Below are positions 48,383 to 57,981 of a DNA stretch of 64,000 nt, in pieces. The notes beneath the pieces were generated by a model. That model was not told the origin of the DNA, made no database searches, and saw only the letters and a list, made by a program, of their open reading frames with translations. Location of the stretch: positions 1 through 64,000 of the forward strand of contig CAMWJV010000003.1 in NCBI GenBank assembly GCA_947174665.1. Direction: 5' to 3'. A program made the position numbers and the translations under genes. Within the stretch, counting starts at the first letter, position 1. Each line of letters starts with the position of its first letter. The DNA is from an uncultured Lachnospiraceae bacterium. GTDB lineage: Bacteria > Bacillota > Clostridia > Lachnospirales > Lachnospiraceae.

Positions 48383-48900
48383 GATATTTTTTTATTAAGC
48401 AGGATAAGGAACTGCCCTGTGCTATCCAGTATCGGGATTTTGACATCAACGGAGGCAGGCATGTGTTTTCAAGACAGGATGCACAGAGGTTAAATGACAG
48501 CGTTGTACTGTACCTTAAAGGAAGCGGAAGGGAAGCCAGATGGGATTTCCTGCAGTGTCCGGTGACGATGTTTGACGAGCGGTTTCAGGATATTTTGGAG
48601 GCATATGAGCCGGGGCTTTTTTTTCAGGAGGTGGTTTTAATTCATAAGGGAAATGCTCTGCAATATCAATATGTACATACTCTCATGGAGCAGGTGGATG
48701 CCGTCTCGGACAAAACCGAATATTATCCGAATGGGACTGTGAAAAAACTGGTTTTGGATCATTCGAAGATTGGCAGACATAACCTGTTCCTGCTGGAGGG
48801 AAATCATAGAAAAGATCCAATTGTCAGTCTGGCATTGGCAGAGAGTCTGCTGCGACGTCAGCCGATTGGAGTCTGTTTTGAAGAAGTGGAGGTAGAATAG
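48379..48900 (+). CDS. Imm11/DUF1629-like small protein
   Basis: 173 aa; C-term LFLLEGNHRKDPIVSLALAESLLRRQPIGVCFEEVEVE resembles the Imm11 C-terminal pattern. Confidence 0.45.
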   Translation: MRYFFIKQDKELPCAIQYRDFDINGGRHVFSRQDAQRLNDSVVLYLKGSGREARWDFLQCPVTMFDERFQDILEAYEPGLFFQEVVLIHKGNALQYQYVHTLMEQVDAVSDKTEYYPNGTVKKLVLDHSKIGRHNLFLLEGNHRKDPIVSLALAESLLRRQPIGVCFEEVEVE

Positions 48901-49794
48901 ATGGGCGACACTGTGACACAGGGAGCTGCAGGGGATGTGGAAACATCTGTAGGAGCGGGACTGGTTGAATCTATTATGTCAAGCTCTACCCTTTCAGATG
49001 TTGAAAACACGGCAAATGGGGCATATATGGAATATTATGAGGCGGGGAATGCCTTAACTGCGGCGCAGGAAAATAAGAAGAGTGCAGAACAGGCATATGA
49101 GGATGCGTGGAATCAATATATGTTTGAGGATCCCAGTCCGGAAAGCTATGAAAAGATGCTGGAGGCAGAGCGGGCGTTGGAGGAAGCCAAGGCAGAGGAA
49201 AAAGCTGCTGCAGGGGCTTTGGAAGCTGCCGCAAAAAAAGCGCAGGTGGCGGCAGAGCTTGTGGAGATGAAAAAAGAGCAGCTGCGGAAGAGCCGATATA
49301 CGGATACTACCTACGTGGTACACTGTGCCCGGGTTGAATGTTCCTGTGGTATGAGGGAGAGTTATCTTGCATTAGGTCCCACTCATGGCGTAAAGACCCG
49401 TCAAATCCCGCAAATGATAACGAGTGATACCATTCTTGATGAAAATATAATCAATTTTGGAGGCTGTAAGAGTAAGGAAAACCCTTCTCTGATTGCAGCT
49501 GCAGAAGAAGCGGCCCGTAAGGCAAATGAGGAGATCAAGGAAAAAAGGAGTAAAGGTGGATTTTTTAACTGGGTCATCGATCTCTTCTGCGGCGACGGGC
49601 ATATTGAAGTATCGGACAGTCTGCTGGAACAGTGTGTGGGAGAATGCAAGGAATGTTTTCCGGCAGATGCAGAATGGAGATTCGGACATAAAAAGGTATT
49701 TATAAACGGGAAACCTGTGCTGTTGCGCAAGTGCAGTGTGAGATGTATTTATGGTGGGCTGGTTACTATACTGCTGTCAGGGCAGCCGGAATAG
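48901..49794 (+). CDS. DUF4280 PAAR-like spike-tip protein with N-terminal coiled-coil
   Basis: YVVHCARVECSCGMRESYLALGPTHGVKTRQIPQMITSDTILDENIINFGGCKSKENPSL ... CKECFPADAEWRFGHKKVFINGKPVLLRKCSVRCIYGGLVTILLSGQPE: DUF4280 Cys/Gly pattern. Confidence 0.8.
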   Translation: MGDTVTQGAAGDVETSVGAGLVESIMSSSTLSDVENTANGAYMEYYEAGNALTAAQENKKSAEQAYEDAWNQYMFEDPSPESYEKMLEAERALEEAKAEEKAAAGALEAAAKKAQVAAELVEMKKEQLRKSRYTDTTYVVHCARVECSCGMRESYLALGPTHGVKTRQIPQMITSDTILDENIINFGGCKSKENPSLIAAAEEAARKANEEIKEKRSKGGFFNWVIDLFCGDGHIEVSDSLLEQCVGECKECFPADAEWRFGHKKVFINGKPVLLRKCSVRCIYGGLVTILLSGQPE

Positions 49795-49800
49795 GAGGAT

Positions 49801-52800
49801 ATGATGGAGCTTACTTATCAGGGACTCAAAATCAGAATCCCTTTGGAGGGATTGGTCAGTGTAGAAGAGTTTAAGATGGAGGCATCTTTTAATAAACATG
49901 TATCTGTAGAGCTTGCATTGATTGCGGAGGAAGAGAAGATTGAATCCGCGATTCATGGACTGGCAGATAATGATGGAATTGAGGTTTATGAGAACGGCCA
50001 AGAGGAACTTATGTTTGCCGGTAAAATAATTGATGCCAAAATGGTGAAGGACAGAGGATTATGCTGTCTGAACTTAAAAGCGCTTTCTTATACGATGGAG
50101 TGGGACCTTGTGCCGGTAAGCCAAAGCTTCCTGAATTTGGATGCAACCTATAAACAGGTCATGGATAAGGTGCTCGAAAACCAGCCGAATGCCGAGATTA
50201 AGGATTGTGTAACCAAAGGCGCCGTGATTTCGGACTTTTTGCTGCAGTACGAAGAGAGTGACTGGGATTTCCTTGCGCGTCTTGCCAGCTGTTTTGGTAC
50301 ATTCCTGGTGCCGGACTGTTGTTCCGACCATGGACGAGCTTATTTTGGCATCCCTGATCTTGGGGAAGAGTATGTCCTGGATGGAGAAGACTATCAGGAA
50401 ACCAAGGACATGGATAAGTATTATCGTATCGGATGTATGCTGGGTATTCTGTCACAGGAGCATATGGGCTGGGAAGTGACTACAGGCCGCAATTTCAGCC
50501 TGGGTCAAAAGGTGCGTTTCAAAGGGATCAGCACGATTGTTACTAATATACGGTATTGCACGATAGACGGCGAGTTAGTGCGCTCTTATCAGCTCAATCG
50601 GGAAAAGGGGGTAGTGTGTCCGCCCAGAAAGAATCCGCATATTTTCGGGATGAGTATCCCTGCTACCGTAAAAGAACGTTCCGGGAATTGTGTGAAGGTG
50701 CATTTTCATATTGACCCTGTATATGACACGTCTCCTCACATCAGGTACTTTACATATGCCATAGAGAGCAGCTTTATTTACTGTATGCCTGAAGTGGGAA
50801 GCCAGGTGCATATTTATTTCCCCAGTGACGATGAAAAGGATGCTGTAGCGGTTCATGCAGTCCGTACAGAAGGGACGCAGGCATCCGGCGGTTCTGCGGG
50901 CTATGCACAGAAACCGGACTTCAAATCTTTTTCAAATGTGAATGGGGCGGAGCTGCTGCTGGCCCCGGAGTTTGCATCCATGTCTGCAGATCAGGAGAAC
51001 GAAACCAAAGTGTCCATGGATGTAAACGGGCTTGTGGAGATTACGGGAAAAAATATTGAAATAACCACAGAAAAAACTCTTTCCCTGGGAGAGGCCATGG
51101 AGGAGGGAGGAAGCCCTGCCAAACAGCTGGCATTGGAGGCAGGAACCCTGACTTTTCAGATAGGTGAGACAGGAACAAGGATTGAACTGACGGAGGAGGC
51201 AAAGATCATTGCAGCCTTTGTCAAAATGGAGGCTACAGATACAACACCTGCAGATAACCCGACGCTTCAAGAGCTTATTGATAATGTGACCATAAACGAT
51301 GAAGAGGCAAGAACTCAGATTAACGATAATGCGGCGAATAAGCTGGTGGAAAAGTATGAAGAGGGCCGCAAGCAGATATTAAGAGGACTTGGGAAGATTG
51401 CCGCTGTTGTTGCCACGGTTGCGGTAGCCGTTGTGCTGACAGTTGCAACAGGAGGCGGCGCGGCCGCAGTGTTTGGTCCTATGATGCTTGCGACATACGG
51501 ACTGGGAGCCGCTTCAATCGGTATTGCCGTCTCGGATATCGGGGAGGGCATCGATAATGTCAACAAATCACAGAGCGGAAATCTGGACGAGGGGCATAAC
51601 TTTCTGCGCGATGATGTGTGCCATGGGAATAAAATTCTCTATAATGTCATCAAGACAGGTGTGGATATTGCCTTCGGTGTTGTGTCGGGGAAGGCAATAG
51701 GAAATATTTCCGGCACAGCGAAATTTGGGCGTTTGGTCTGCGGCAGCAAGGAATTGAAGCAATTAAAATCAGTCGTCCAAATGGGTGGCAATGTGATCAG
51801 TGCTGTCTACAACCAATATGTGGAGACAGGGAAGGTAAGTTTCTCAACCATAGCGTTCAACATTGGGCTTGGAGCTGTTCAGGGATTCATCGGATCCGGT
51901 ATAACAGACAGTATTATGGGGAAGCTGAATATCGATAATTCTACCGTGAAGAAACTCACACAGGTAGTGGTAGGTACATTTGTAGATACGGGAATGGACT
52001 GGGGACTCAGCAGTCTGATGGGGCAGCCGTTTGATTTATGGGACAGCCTTGGGAGAAACGCCTTTGCAAACACGCTTGCCGCCTTTATCGCCGACCCGGT
52101 GGATGCGGTCACGGGAACCTATCTGATCCATGCTACGGACTTCCTTCTGTCGAGCCTGCCTCTGTCATGGAAGCTGGAAAGATCCTATTATTCTACGGGC
52201 GTGAAAGACTCTGTGTTTGGAAAGGGATGGAGTTTCCCCTATGCCAGCAGAATTTATAGGGACACACAGGATACAGAAAACATCCGTGTTCATATGGAGA
52301 CTATCACAGGACATTCCGTGTGCTTTGAAAAGCAGGGGGATGTCTGGGTGAACCAGTGCAGGGGGACATCCCGTTTTTGCCTGGCCGCGCGGGAAGACGC
52401 CGGATGTCCGGAGCAGGAAGTATTCCTGCTCACAGATGTGGTGGATCATACCCTTTGCGTCTATGACAGACAGGGGAAGCTCTCTTATGTGGAATATCCG
52501 AATCACTTAAAATTAATGTTTTCCTATAATGAGGAAGGGCTTCAGCGCATCACAACACCCCTTGGCAACGTTCTGGAGGTAGAATGTCAGGGTGGACGCA
52601 TCCTGCAGGTTACAGATGAGATCGGGCGCAGGACCCAGTACCGCTATGCGGGTGAATACCTGGTGGATGTTGTACATACGGATGAGGGGATCACCCATTA
52701 TGAGTATGATGAGAACGGGCATATCATATCTGTCACCGACCAGAACGGCAGCCGTTATATTGAAAACAAATATGATGAGAAAGGCAGGATCACCCGTCAG

Positions 52801-55800
52801 GGCTTTACCAGTGGGATATACCAGACCTTTACCTATGACGATGCAAACCGCAGAAATACGATCTACTACAGTGAGAACGGTAAGACGGAAATCTATGCGT
52901 ATAATGACCAGCTTCTGAAAGAGCAGACCATTTATGATGATGGCACCTGTGAGGTATACGAATACTCTGACGACAATATGAAGACCGGAGAGGTCAGCCG
53001 GTTGGGGCTCAAAAGGGAATGGGAGTATGACACTTTTGGGCGGACTGTCCTGGAAAAATCTCCGGACGGTTACGAAGTGCGCCATGAATATGATGGGAAC
53101 CATGACCTGATCCGTACATGGGACACGGATGGCAGGGAGACACAGTATGCCTATGATAATGCCCACAATCAGATATTGGTTCGGGAGAAACTGTCTGATT
53201 TGAAATGGCGTGAGACTGCCAAAGAGTATGATTCCATGGGAAGGTGCATTGTGGAGCGGGATGCCCTCGGAAACGAGACGCTGAAGGAGTACGACTCTAA
53301 CCATGCTTATCCCAGCCGCGTCACAACACCGAAAGGGGAGGAGACTTTCTACGGTTATGACGTCGTGGGCCGCAGAATGTCCATCAGTAACAGCTATGGA
53401 AAGGTGGAGATGGCATATAATTCCCGTAACTTTGTCACCAGCCGCACGGACGGGGAGGGATATACCAGTCACAAATTCTATGACCGCATGGGCAACCTGA
53501 CATCCTATTACCCGCCTGTGCAGTGGGAAAAGAAAGAAGGAGGCTACGAGTATCGCCGCGACTTTTTGGAGAGAGTGGTGGATACCATATCTCCGCTGCA
53601 GGAGCACCGGAGAGTATTCCGAAACTTTGACGGGGAGATCACAAATAAAATCCATCCGGTCAGCTATGCGGAAAAAGGTGAGGACGGCGAAGGAACAAGA
53701 TACGAATATGACACTGACGGCAACTGCATCCGCGTTTATTATCCGGACGGTGGTATAGAACGGCGTTTCTATGACGCGGACGGCAACATGATAAAGCAGA
53801 TACAACCGGAGTCCTATGATGCTGCTGCCGACGATGGTGCCGGATACCGTTATGTCCATGATGCCTGCGGCCGCCTGACTCAGGTTTGTGACCCCGACGG
53901 GAATGTCCTGCATACTTACGAGTACAACGGCCACGGACAGATCACCCGGGAAGTGGACGGTGAGGGGAAAGAAAACCTCTATACATACAATGGTCTGGGC
54001 TGGAAGATTCGGGAGCAGATCAGTGTTCGTAAGGAAGGAGATGCGGTCTGCTACCGTGTGATTGCCTATTCTTATGATGCCCAGGGCAACAAAGTGGAGG
54101 AAGCATACGGGCAGCAGGAAGTGGAGAAAGATGGGGAGCCGGAAAGCTGGCATTCTATCCATTTTTCCTACGACCGGAATAACCATCTGACTCTGGTGCA
54201 GGATGACTTCGGGGCACAGATGCGCTATGATTATGACTGCTTGGGAAACGTGACGCTGGAAGAGCGTGTCATAGAGGAAAATATCCGAAGCGTTGTTCAC
54301 TATGCATATAATAAGAACGGCTGGCGGATACAAAAGACAGAAGAAATCCAGGGGAACGGCTCGGTGCAGTCTGCTGTCACGAAATACACTTATGACGCAA
54401 ACGGAAATCTTATTAAAATCACCACGCCGAAGGGCTTTGTAATCCGCAGGGAATATGATGCGGATGACCGACTGACTGAAGAACGTGTCATGGACAGAAA
54501 GAGCGGCATCGACAGACGGGTGCAGTATGCCTATGACGAAGCCGGTAATGTAGTGAAGCGTACAATTCTTGGCACAGACGGGGAGTGTCTGAAGATGGGC
54601 TTCCGTTATGACCTCAAAGACCGTCTGACCCGCAGGACAAATCCCAGCGGTGCAGTCATGCGTTACCTCTATGACCGAAATGATAAACTGTCCAAGGCAA
54701 TCAGCCCTTATGCCTATGAGTTTGAGAGTGACGACGGCGCAGGGACAACCTATGCCTATGACAGCCGCGGCAACCGTGTCCGCGTCACAAATGCACTGGG
54801 AGAGACAGTGCAGGAGCTTTCCTACAACCTGCAGAATCAGCCTGTCATGCAGAAAGATCCGTTTGGGAATCAGACAGCGTATTCCTATGGGCTGGACGGC
54901 AAGATCAAGGATGTACGGCGTTTCGGAGACGGAAAATGGAATGGAAGTGCAGGAGACAGTTCCGCGTGTGGCGAGGCTATGGCGCAGAATGCCGCCGTCA
55001 GCCAGTCATCAGGGAACAGTCAGCGTACCGTTCAGCAGTATGAGTATAATGCCAGAGGACAAATTATTGGTATTGTGGACGGCAATCGGAATCCCATCTC
55101 CTATGATGTGGATCACTGGGGGCGTATCACCGGCATCGGCTTTGCAGATGGCGTAAAAGAGGGATATGAGTATACCCCTGCCGGTCAGGTCTGCAAAACC
55201 ACGGACGGAAACGGCAATTCCGTACAATACCGCTACAACAGCTTCGGTAAGGTCAGCGAACGCATCGACCAGTTAGGATACAGCGAGACGTTCCGGTATG
55301 ACGAGGAGGGCAACCTGTCCCTGCATACCGACAGGGACGGCAGGCGATTGCAGCGGGACTGCAATGTGTTCGGAAGGCCTGTATATGAGAAAGCGACGGA
55401 TGCGGAAGGGAAAAATCCCAATATCAGCACATGGCACTACGACAGCCTGGGCAGGGTTACACGCGCGGTCTGTGACGGGCATTCCTATGAGTATGTCTAT
55501 GACCCACAGGGCAATCTAAAAGAGAAGCGTTCCAGCGGGAGACGCTTGATTTCCTATGCCTATGACAAGATGGGACAGGTAACGGAAATCAAAGATTCCG
55601 CAGGAGCATGCACCCGTTATGAGTATGATATTTTAGGCAGACGGAGCCGGATCTATAACGATGACGGATTGGAAGTGCGCTACGGATATGATGCCCTGAA
55701 CCGCATTAGTCATATCCGTTATGGCAACGGCGTGGAGACGGCCTATGCCTATGACGGGGACGGCAATATCAGCAGTCTGGAGACAAAAGCAGGGGAAAAC

Positions 55801-57159
55801 ATACTGCTCTCTTTTGCTTACCAGTATGACGGGAACGGAAACCGTACGGCTAAAGTGGGTACACAGGCCAGCGCAGCTCTGGGAAGTATTACAGTAGGAA
55901 ATAATGCACTAGATATTTCCTACAGTTATGATGTGCGTGGACAGCTTTTGGAAGAGCGGCGGAATGGTGCTTCTGTTTGCTATACCTATGACAAGGCAGG
56001 GAACAGAGTAAGAAAGACGGATACCAAAGGTGCGACCCTATATCAGTTTAACGGGAAAAATCAGCTTGTAACGGAAGAAAGCAGTAACGGGAAAAATCAG
56101 TTTACATATGACAGACAGGGCGGTATAGTAGAAGAAAAGAGCCCTACGGGTATCCGACTGTTTTCATATAACAGCCGCCACCAGCAGACAAAGGTGGAGA
56201 CTGAAACGGGCAATGTGCAGGAAAACCGTTATGATGTGGAAAACCTGCGCTTTGAACTGCTGGAGAATGGCAGGCGTACCAGTTTTGTATATCATAATGG
56301 TGAGCTTTTGCATGAAGAAGGGAGGGACGAAAAGCAGACCAGTTATCATTTGGGTGCAGGGATTGACGCATTCCAAAGAGGGCAGAAACTTTACTACTAC
56401 CAGCAGGATGAGCAGTTAAGTACGGCATTTATTACTGATGGACGAGGAGAAGTCCAGAACAGTTACCTGTATGATGCTTTTGGTATTGAAGTTGAGACAA
56501 AGGAACAATTCTCGAACCGTATCCGTTATACAGGGCAGCAATATGATGAGTTCACAGAGCAGTATTATTTAAGGGCGAGATACTATAATCCTGTGCTTGG
56601 AAGGTTTTTGCAGGAAGATGTGTACCAAGGTGATGGGTTGAATTTATATGCATACTGTGGGAATAATCCTGTGATATACGATGATCCAAGTGGATATGCT
56701 GGGACACCACAAGATCCAAGTAATCAGTGTGGACAATCAGGAGAGATTGGCGGAAACGACAATAATAACGCTGGTGTACAAGATGAGGATGGCTATCAAG
56801 TTAGTGATGAAAGACGAAGACATATATTAGATGGAGAGGATCCTGTAAATGATCCGGGGCATGGTCCTAATCGAGGATTTACAGATAGCGCATTTCCAGA
56901 CACATGGACGGATGATCAGGCAATTGCAGCTATAGAAAGAGTTGCTAATAGTCCAGATTCAACATGGAAACAATCGACTGGTCCGGGAAATCAAACAGCA
57001 CCGATTACCGTAGGTGGTCCAGACCCAGCAGCACCAAGTACAACTAATAATGGTAGAAATGTGCGGTTTATAGTTGAAGGGCAGGATCATAGTCTGAATA
57101 TTAGAGTCATTGTGGAACCTGGAGGGGAGGGAATCATAACGGGTTATCCTCATAATTAA
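49801..57159 (+). CDS. VgrG-TM-Rhs polymorphic toxin with C-terminal EndoU-like (BECR-fold) domain
   Basis: 2452 aa. gp27/gp5-like N-term (FLLQYEESDWDFLARLASCFGTF; IYCMPEVGSQVHIYFPSDDEKDAVAVHAV); hydrophobic stretch near aa 540-590; DPVDAVTGTYLIHATDFLL; many YD repeats; RYTGQQYDEFTEQYYLRARYYNPVLGRFLQED; tip DERRRHILDGEDPVNDPGHGPNRGFTDSAFPDTWTDDQAIAAIERVA. Confidence 0.88.
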   Translation: MMELTYQGLKIRIPLEGLVSVEEFKMEASFNKHVSVELALIAEEEKIESAIHGLADNDGIEVYENGQEELMFAGKIIDAKMVKDRGLCCLNLKALSYTMEWDLVPVSQSFLNLDATYKQVMDKVLENQPNAEIKDCVTKGAVISDFLLQYEESDWDFLARLASCFGTFLVPDCCSDHGRAYFGIPDLGEEYVLDGEDYQETKDMDKYYRIGCMLGILSQEHMGWEVTTGRNFSLGQKVRFKGISTIVTNIRYCTIDGELVRSYQLNREKGVVCPPRKNPHIFGMSIPATVKERSGNCVKVHFHIDPVYDTSPHIRYFTYAIESSFIYCMPEVGSQVHIYFPSDDEKDAVAVHAVRTEGTQASGGSAGYAQKPDFKSFSNVNGAELLLAPEFASMSADQENETKVSMDVNGLVEITGKNIEITTEKTLSLGEAMEEGGSPAKQLALEAGTLTFQIGETGTRIELTEEAKIIAAFVKMEATDTTPADNPTLQELIDNVTINDEEARTQINDNAANKLVEKYEEGRKQILRGLGKIAAVVATVAVAVVLTVATGGGAAAVFGPMMLATYGLGAASIGIAVSDIGEGIDNVNKSQSGNLDEGHNFLRDDVCHGNKILYNVIKTGVDIAFGVVSGKAIGNISGTAKFGRLVCGSKELKQLKSVVQMGGNVISAVYNQYVETGKVSFSTIAFNIGLGAVQGFIGSGITDSIMGKLNIDNSTVKKLTQVVVGTFVDTGMDWGLSSLMGQPFDLWDSLGRNAFANTLAAFIADPVDAVTGTYLIHATDFLLSSLPLSWKLERSYYSTGVKDSVFGKGWSFPYASRIYRDTQDTENIRVHMETITGHSVCFEKQGDVWVNQCRGTSRFCLAAREDAGCPEQEVFLLTDVVDHTLCVYDRQGKLSYVEYPNHLKLMFSYNEEGLQRITTPLGNVLEVECQGGRILQVTDEIGRRTQYRYAGEYLVDVVHTDEGITHYEYDENGHIISVTDQNGSRYIENKYDEKGRITRQGFTSGIYQTFTYDDANRRNTIYYSENGKTEIYAYNDQLLKEQTIYDDGTCEVYEYSDDNMKTGEVSRLGLKREWEYDTFGRTVLEKSPDGYEVRHEYDGNHDLIRTWDTDGRETQYAYDNAHNQILVREKLSDLKWRETAKEYDSMGRCIVERDALGNETLKEYDSNHAYPSRVTTPKGEETFYGYDVVGRRMSISNSYGKVEMAYNSRNFVTSRTDGEGYTSHKFYDRMGNLTSYYPPVQWEKKEGGYEYRRDFLERVVDTISPLQEHRRVFRNFDGEITNKIHPVSYAEKGEDGEGTRYEYDTDGNCIRVYYPDGGIERRFYDADGNMIKQIQPESYDAAADDGAGYRYVHDACGRLTQVCDPDGNVLHTYEYNGHGQITREVDGEGKENLYTYNGLGWKIREQISVRKEGDAVCYRVIAYSYDAQGNKVEEAYGQQEVEKDGEPESWHSIHFSYDRNNHLTLVQDDFGAQMRYDYDCLGNVTLEERVIEENIRSVVHYAYNKNGWRIQKTEEIQGNGSVQSAVTKYTYDANGNLIKITTPKGFVIRREYDADDRLTEERVMDRKSGIDRRVQYAYDEAGNVVKRTILGTDGECLKMGFRYDLKDRLTRRTNPSGAVMRYLYDRNDKLSKAISPYAYEFESDDGAGTTYAYDSRGNRVRVTNALGETVQELSYNLQNQPVMQKDPFGNQTAYSYGLDGKIKDVRRFGDGKWNGSAGDSSACGEAMAQNAAVSQSSGNSQRTVQQYEYNARGQIIGIVDGNRNPISYDVDHWGRITGIGFADGVKEGYEYTPAGQVCKTTDGNGNSVQYRYNSFGKVSERIDQLGYSETFRYDEEGNLSLHTDRDGRRLQRDCNVFGRPVYEKATDAEGKNPNISTWHYDSLGRVTRAVCDGHSYEYVYDPQGNLKEKRSSGRRLISYAYDKMGQVTEIKDSAGACTRYEYDILGRRSRIYNDDGLEVRYGYDALNRISHIRYGNGVETAYAYDGDGNISSLETKAGENILLSFAYQYDGNGNRTAKVGTQASAALGSITVGNNALDISYSYDVRGQLLEERRNGASVCYTYDKAGNRVRKTDTKGATLYQFNGKNQLVTEESSNGKNQFTYDRQGGIVEEKSPTGIRLFSYNSRHQQTKVETETGNVQENRYDVENLRFELLENGRRTSFVYHNGELLHEEGRDEKQTSYHLGAGIDAFQRGQKLYYYQQDEQLSTAFITDGRGEVQNSYLYDAFGIEVETKEQFSNRIRYTGQQYDEFTEQYYLRARYYNPVLGRFLQEDVYQGDGLNLYAYCGNNPVIYDDPSGYAGTPQDPSNQCGQSGEIGGNDNNNAGVQDEDGYQVSDERRRHILDGEDPVNDPGHGPNRGFTDSAFPDTWTDDQAIAAIERVANSPDSTWKQSTGPGNQTAPITVGGPDPAAPSTTNNGRNVRFIVEGQDHSLNIRVIVEPGGEGIITGYPHN
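56105..56672 (+). repeat. Rhs core 3' segment, copy 1 (568 bp)
   Basis: Nearly identical, gap-free, to 57982-58549 (constant offset 1877). Confidence 0.95.
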
Positions 57160-57256
57160 TATCTGCAGAAATAAAAAAGTAGAAATGCTTGATATTATAG
57201 ACTTTATATTACTTAAATGTCTGGTAATGATTATATCAAGAAGTGGGATTTGGAAG

Positions 57257-57285
57257 GGGGATATGGAAACTGTATCCCCCTGACT
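57257..57285 (+). terminator. Hairpin downstream of the Rhs gene
   Basis: gggggatatggaaactgtatccccc; 8-bp stem. Confidence 0.4.
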
Positions 57286-57648
57286 TGCTACAAATATGTT
57301 ATTATTGGAAGGAGACATCTGTTTGCATAGTTTGATAGAAAATGGGGGTTTTTAAGCGATTTTATGCTAACATGGAGATAATATGTCCAATGAAAAACGA
57401 ACATAAAGGTGGACACCGTAACAGAAACGGAAAATACGATCACAGTTTAATGCGTGAAATTTAGAAACAGACATTCTGGCTCATTCGATGGATAAATAAT
57501 TCAGATAAAGGAAATTGTAATATGCTCGAGTTAAGCGGTTGCTTTACAAGTATAATAATTTATAACATTAGAATTGTATCGAAACATGGTGCAAATAAAG
57601 AGAAGGGAGACGGGTGTTTTGGTCATATAAACATCATACAAGATTGAA

Positions 57649-57960
57649 ATGAATAAAGAATTTTTAGAACAGTTTATATTGAAAATAGAAGAATTGAAAG
57701 AGAAAAGTGATAGGAACGCAGTAGTTTATGATAGCTTTGGACGGTACAATAAAGTTGTATATATTGAAAATGTAATAATAGAAACAAGAGAACTTATTAA
57801 GCATGGAGAGAAGAGAATAGCATTAGAAAATATGTTGGAAAATATAAATGAGGTAGGAATTGCGCTTGATATAGATACAATTACTCTGGCTCAAAAGGCA
57901 TTTGGAAAAAATATCTCTCCTTATATTGAAGAATTATTGAGAGTAATGACTTGTAAGTGA
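57649..57960 (+). CDS. MafI-like immunity protein (candidate for the EndoU-like tip)
   Basis: 103 aa helical; ETRELIKHGEKRIALENMLENINEVGIALDIDTITLAQKAFG resembles the MafI-family layout. Confidence 0.55.
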   Translation: MNKEFLEQFILKIEELKEKSDRNAVVYDSFGRYNKVVYIENVIIETRELIKHGEKRIALENMLENINEVGIALDIDTITLAQKAFGKNISPYIEELLRVMTCK

Positions 57961-57981
57961 CATATTATAGAAATATTTAAT

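Noticed and set aside
52513-54333. 606-aa minus-strand ORF
   Set aside because: Antisense to the Rhs YD-repeat region; long shadow frames are typical opposite repetitive, biased codons and no motif is recognisable.
52500-56700. Repeat array that could be mistaken for CRISPR or minisatellite
   Set aside because: Repeats are imperfect, in frame and encode YD/Rhs motifs; no constant direct repeat with unique spacers.
29210-57159. Prophage or phage-tail bacteriocin interpretation
   Set aside because: No terminase, portal, capsid, integrase or long tape-measure gene recognised; presence of FHA/PP2C/vWA/Hsp70-like genes and Rhs/DUF4280 fits a secretion-type CIS better.
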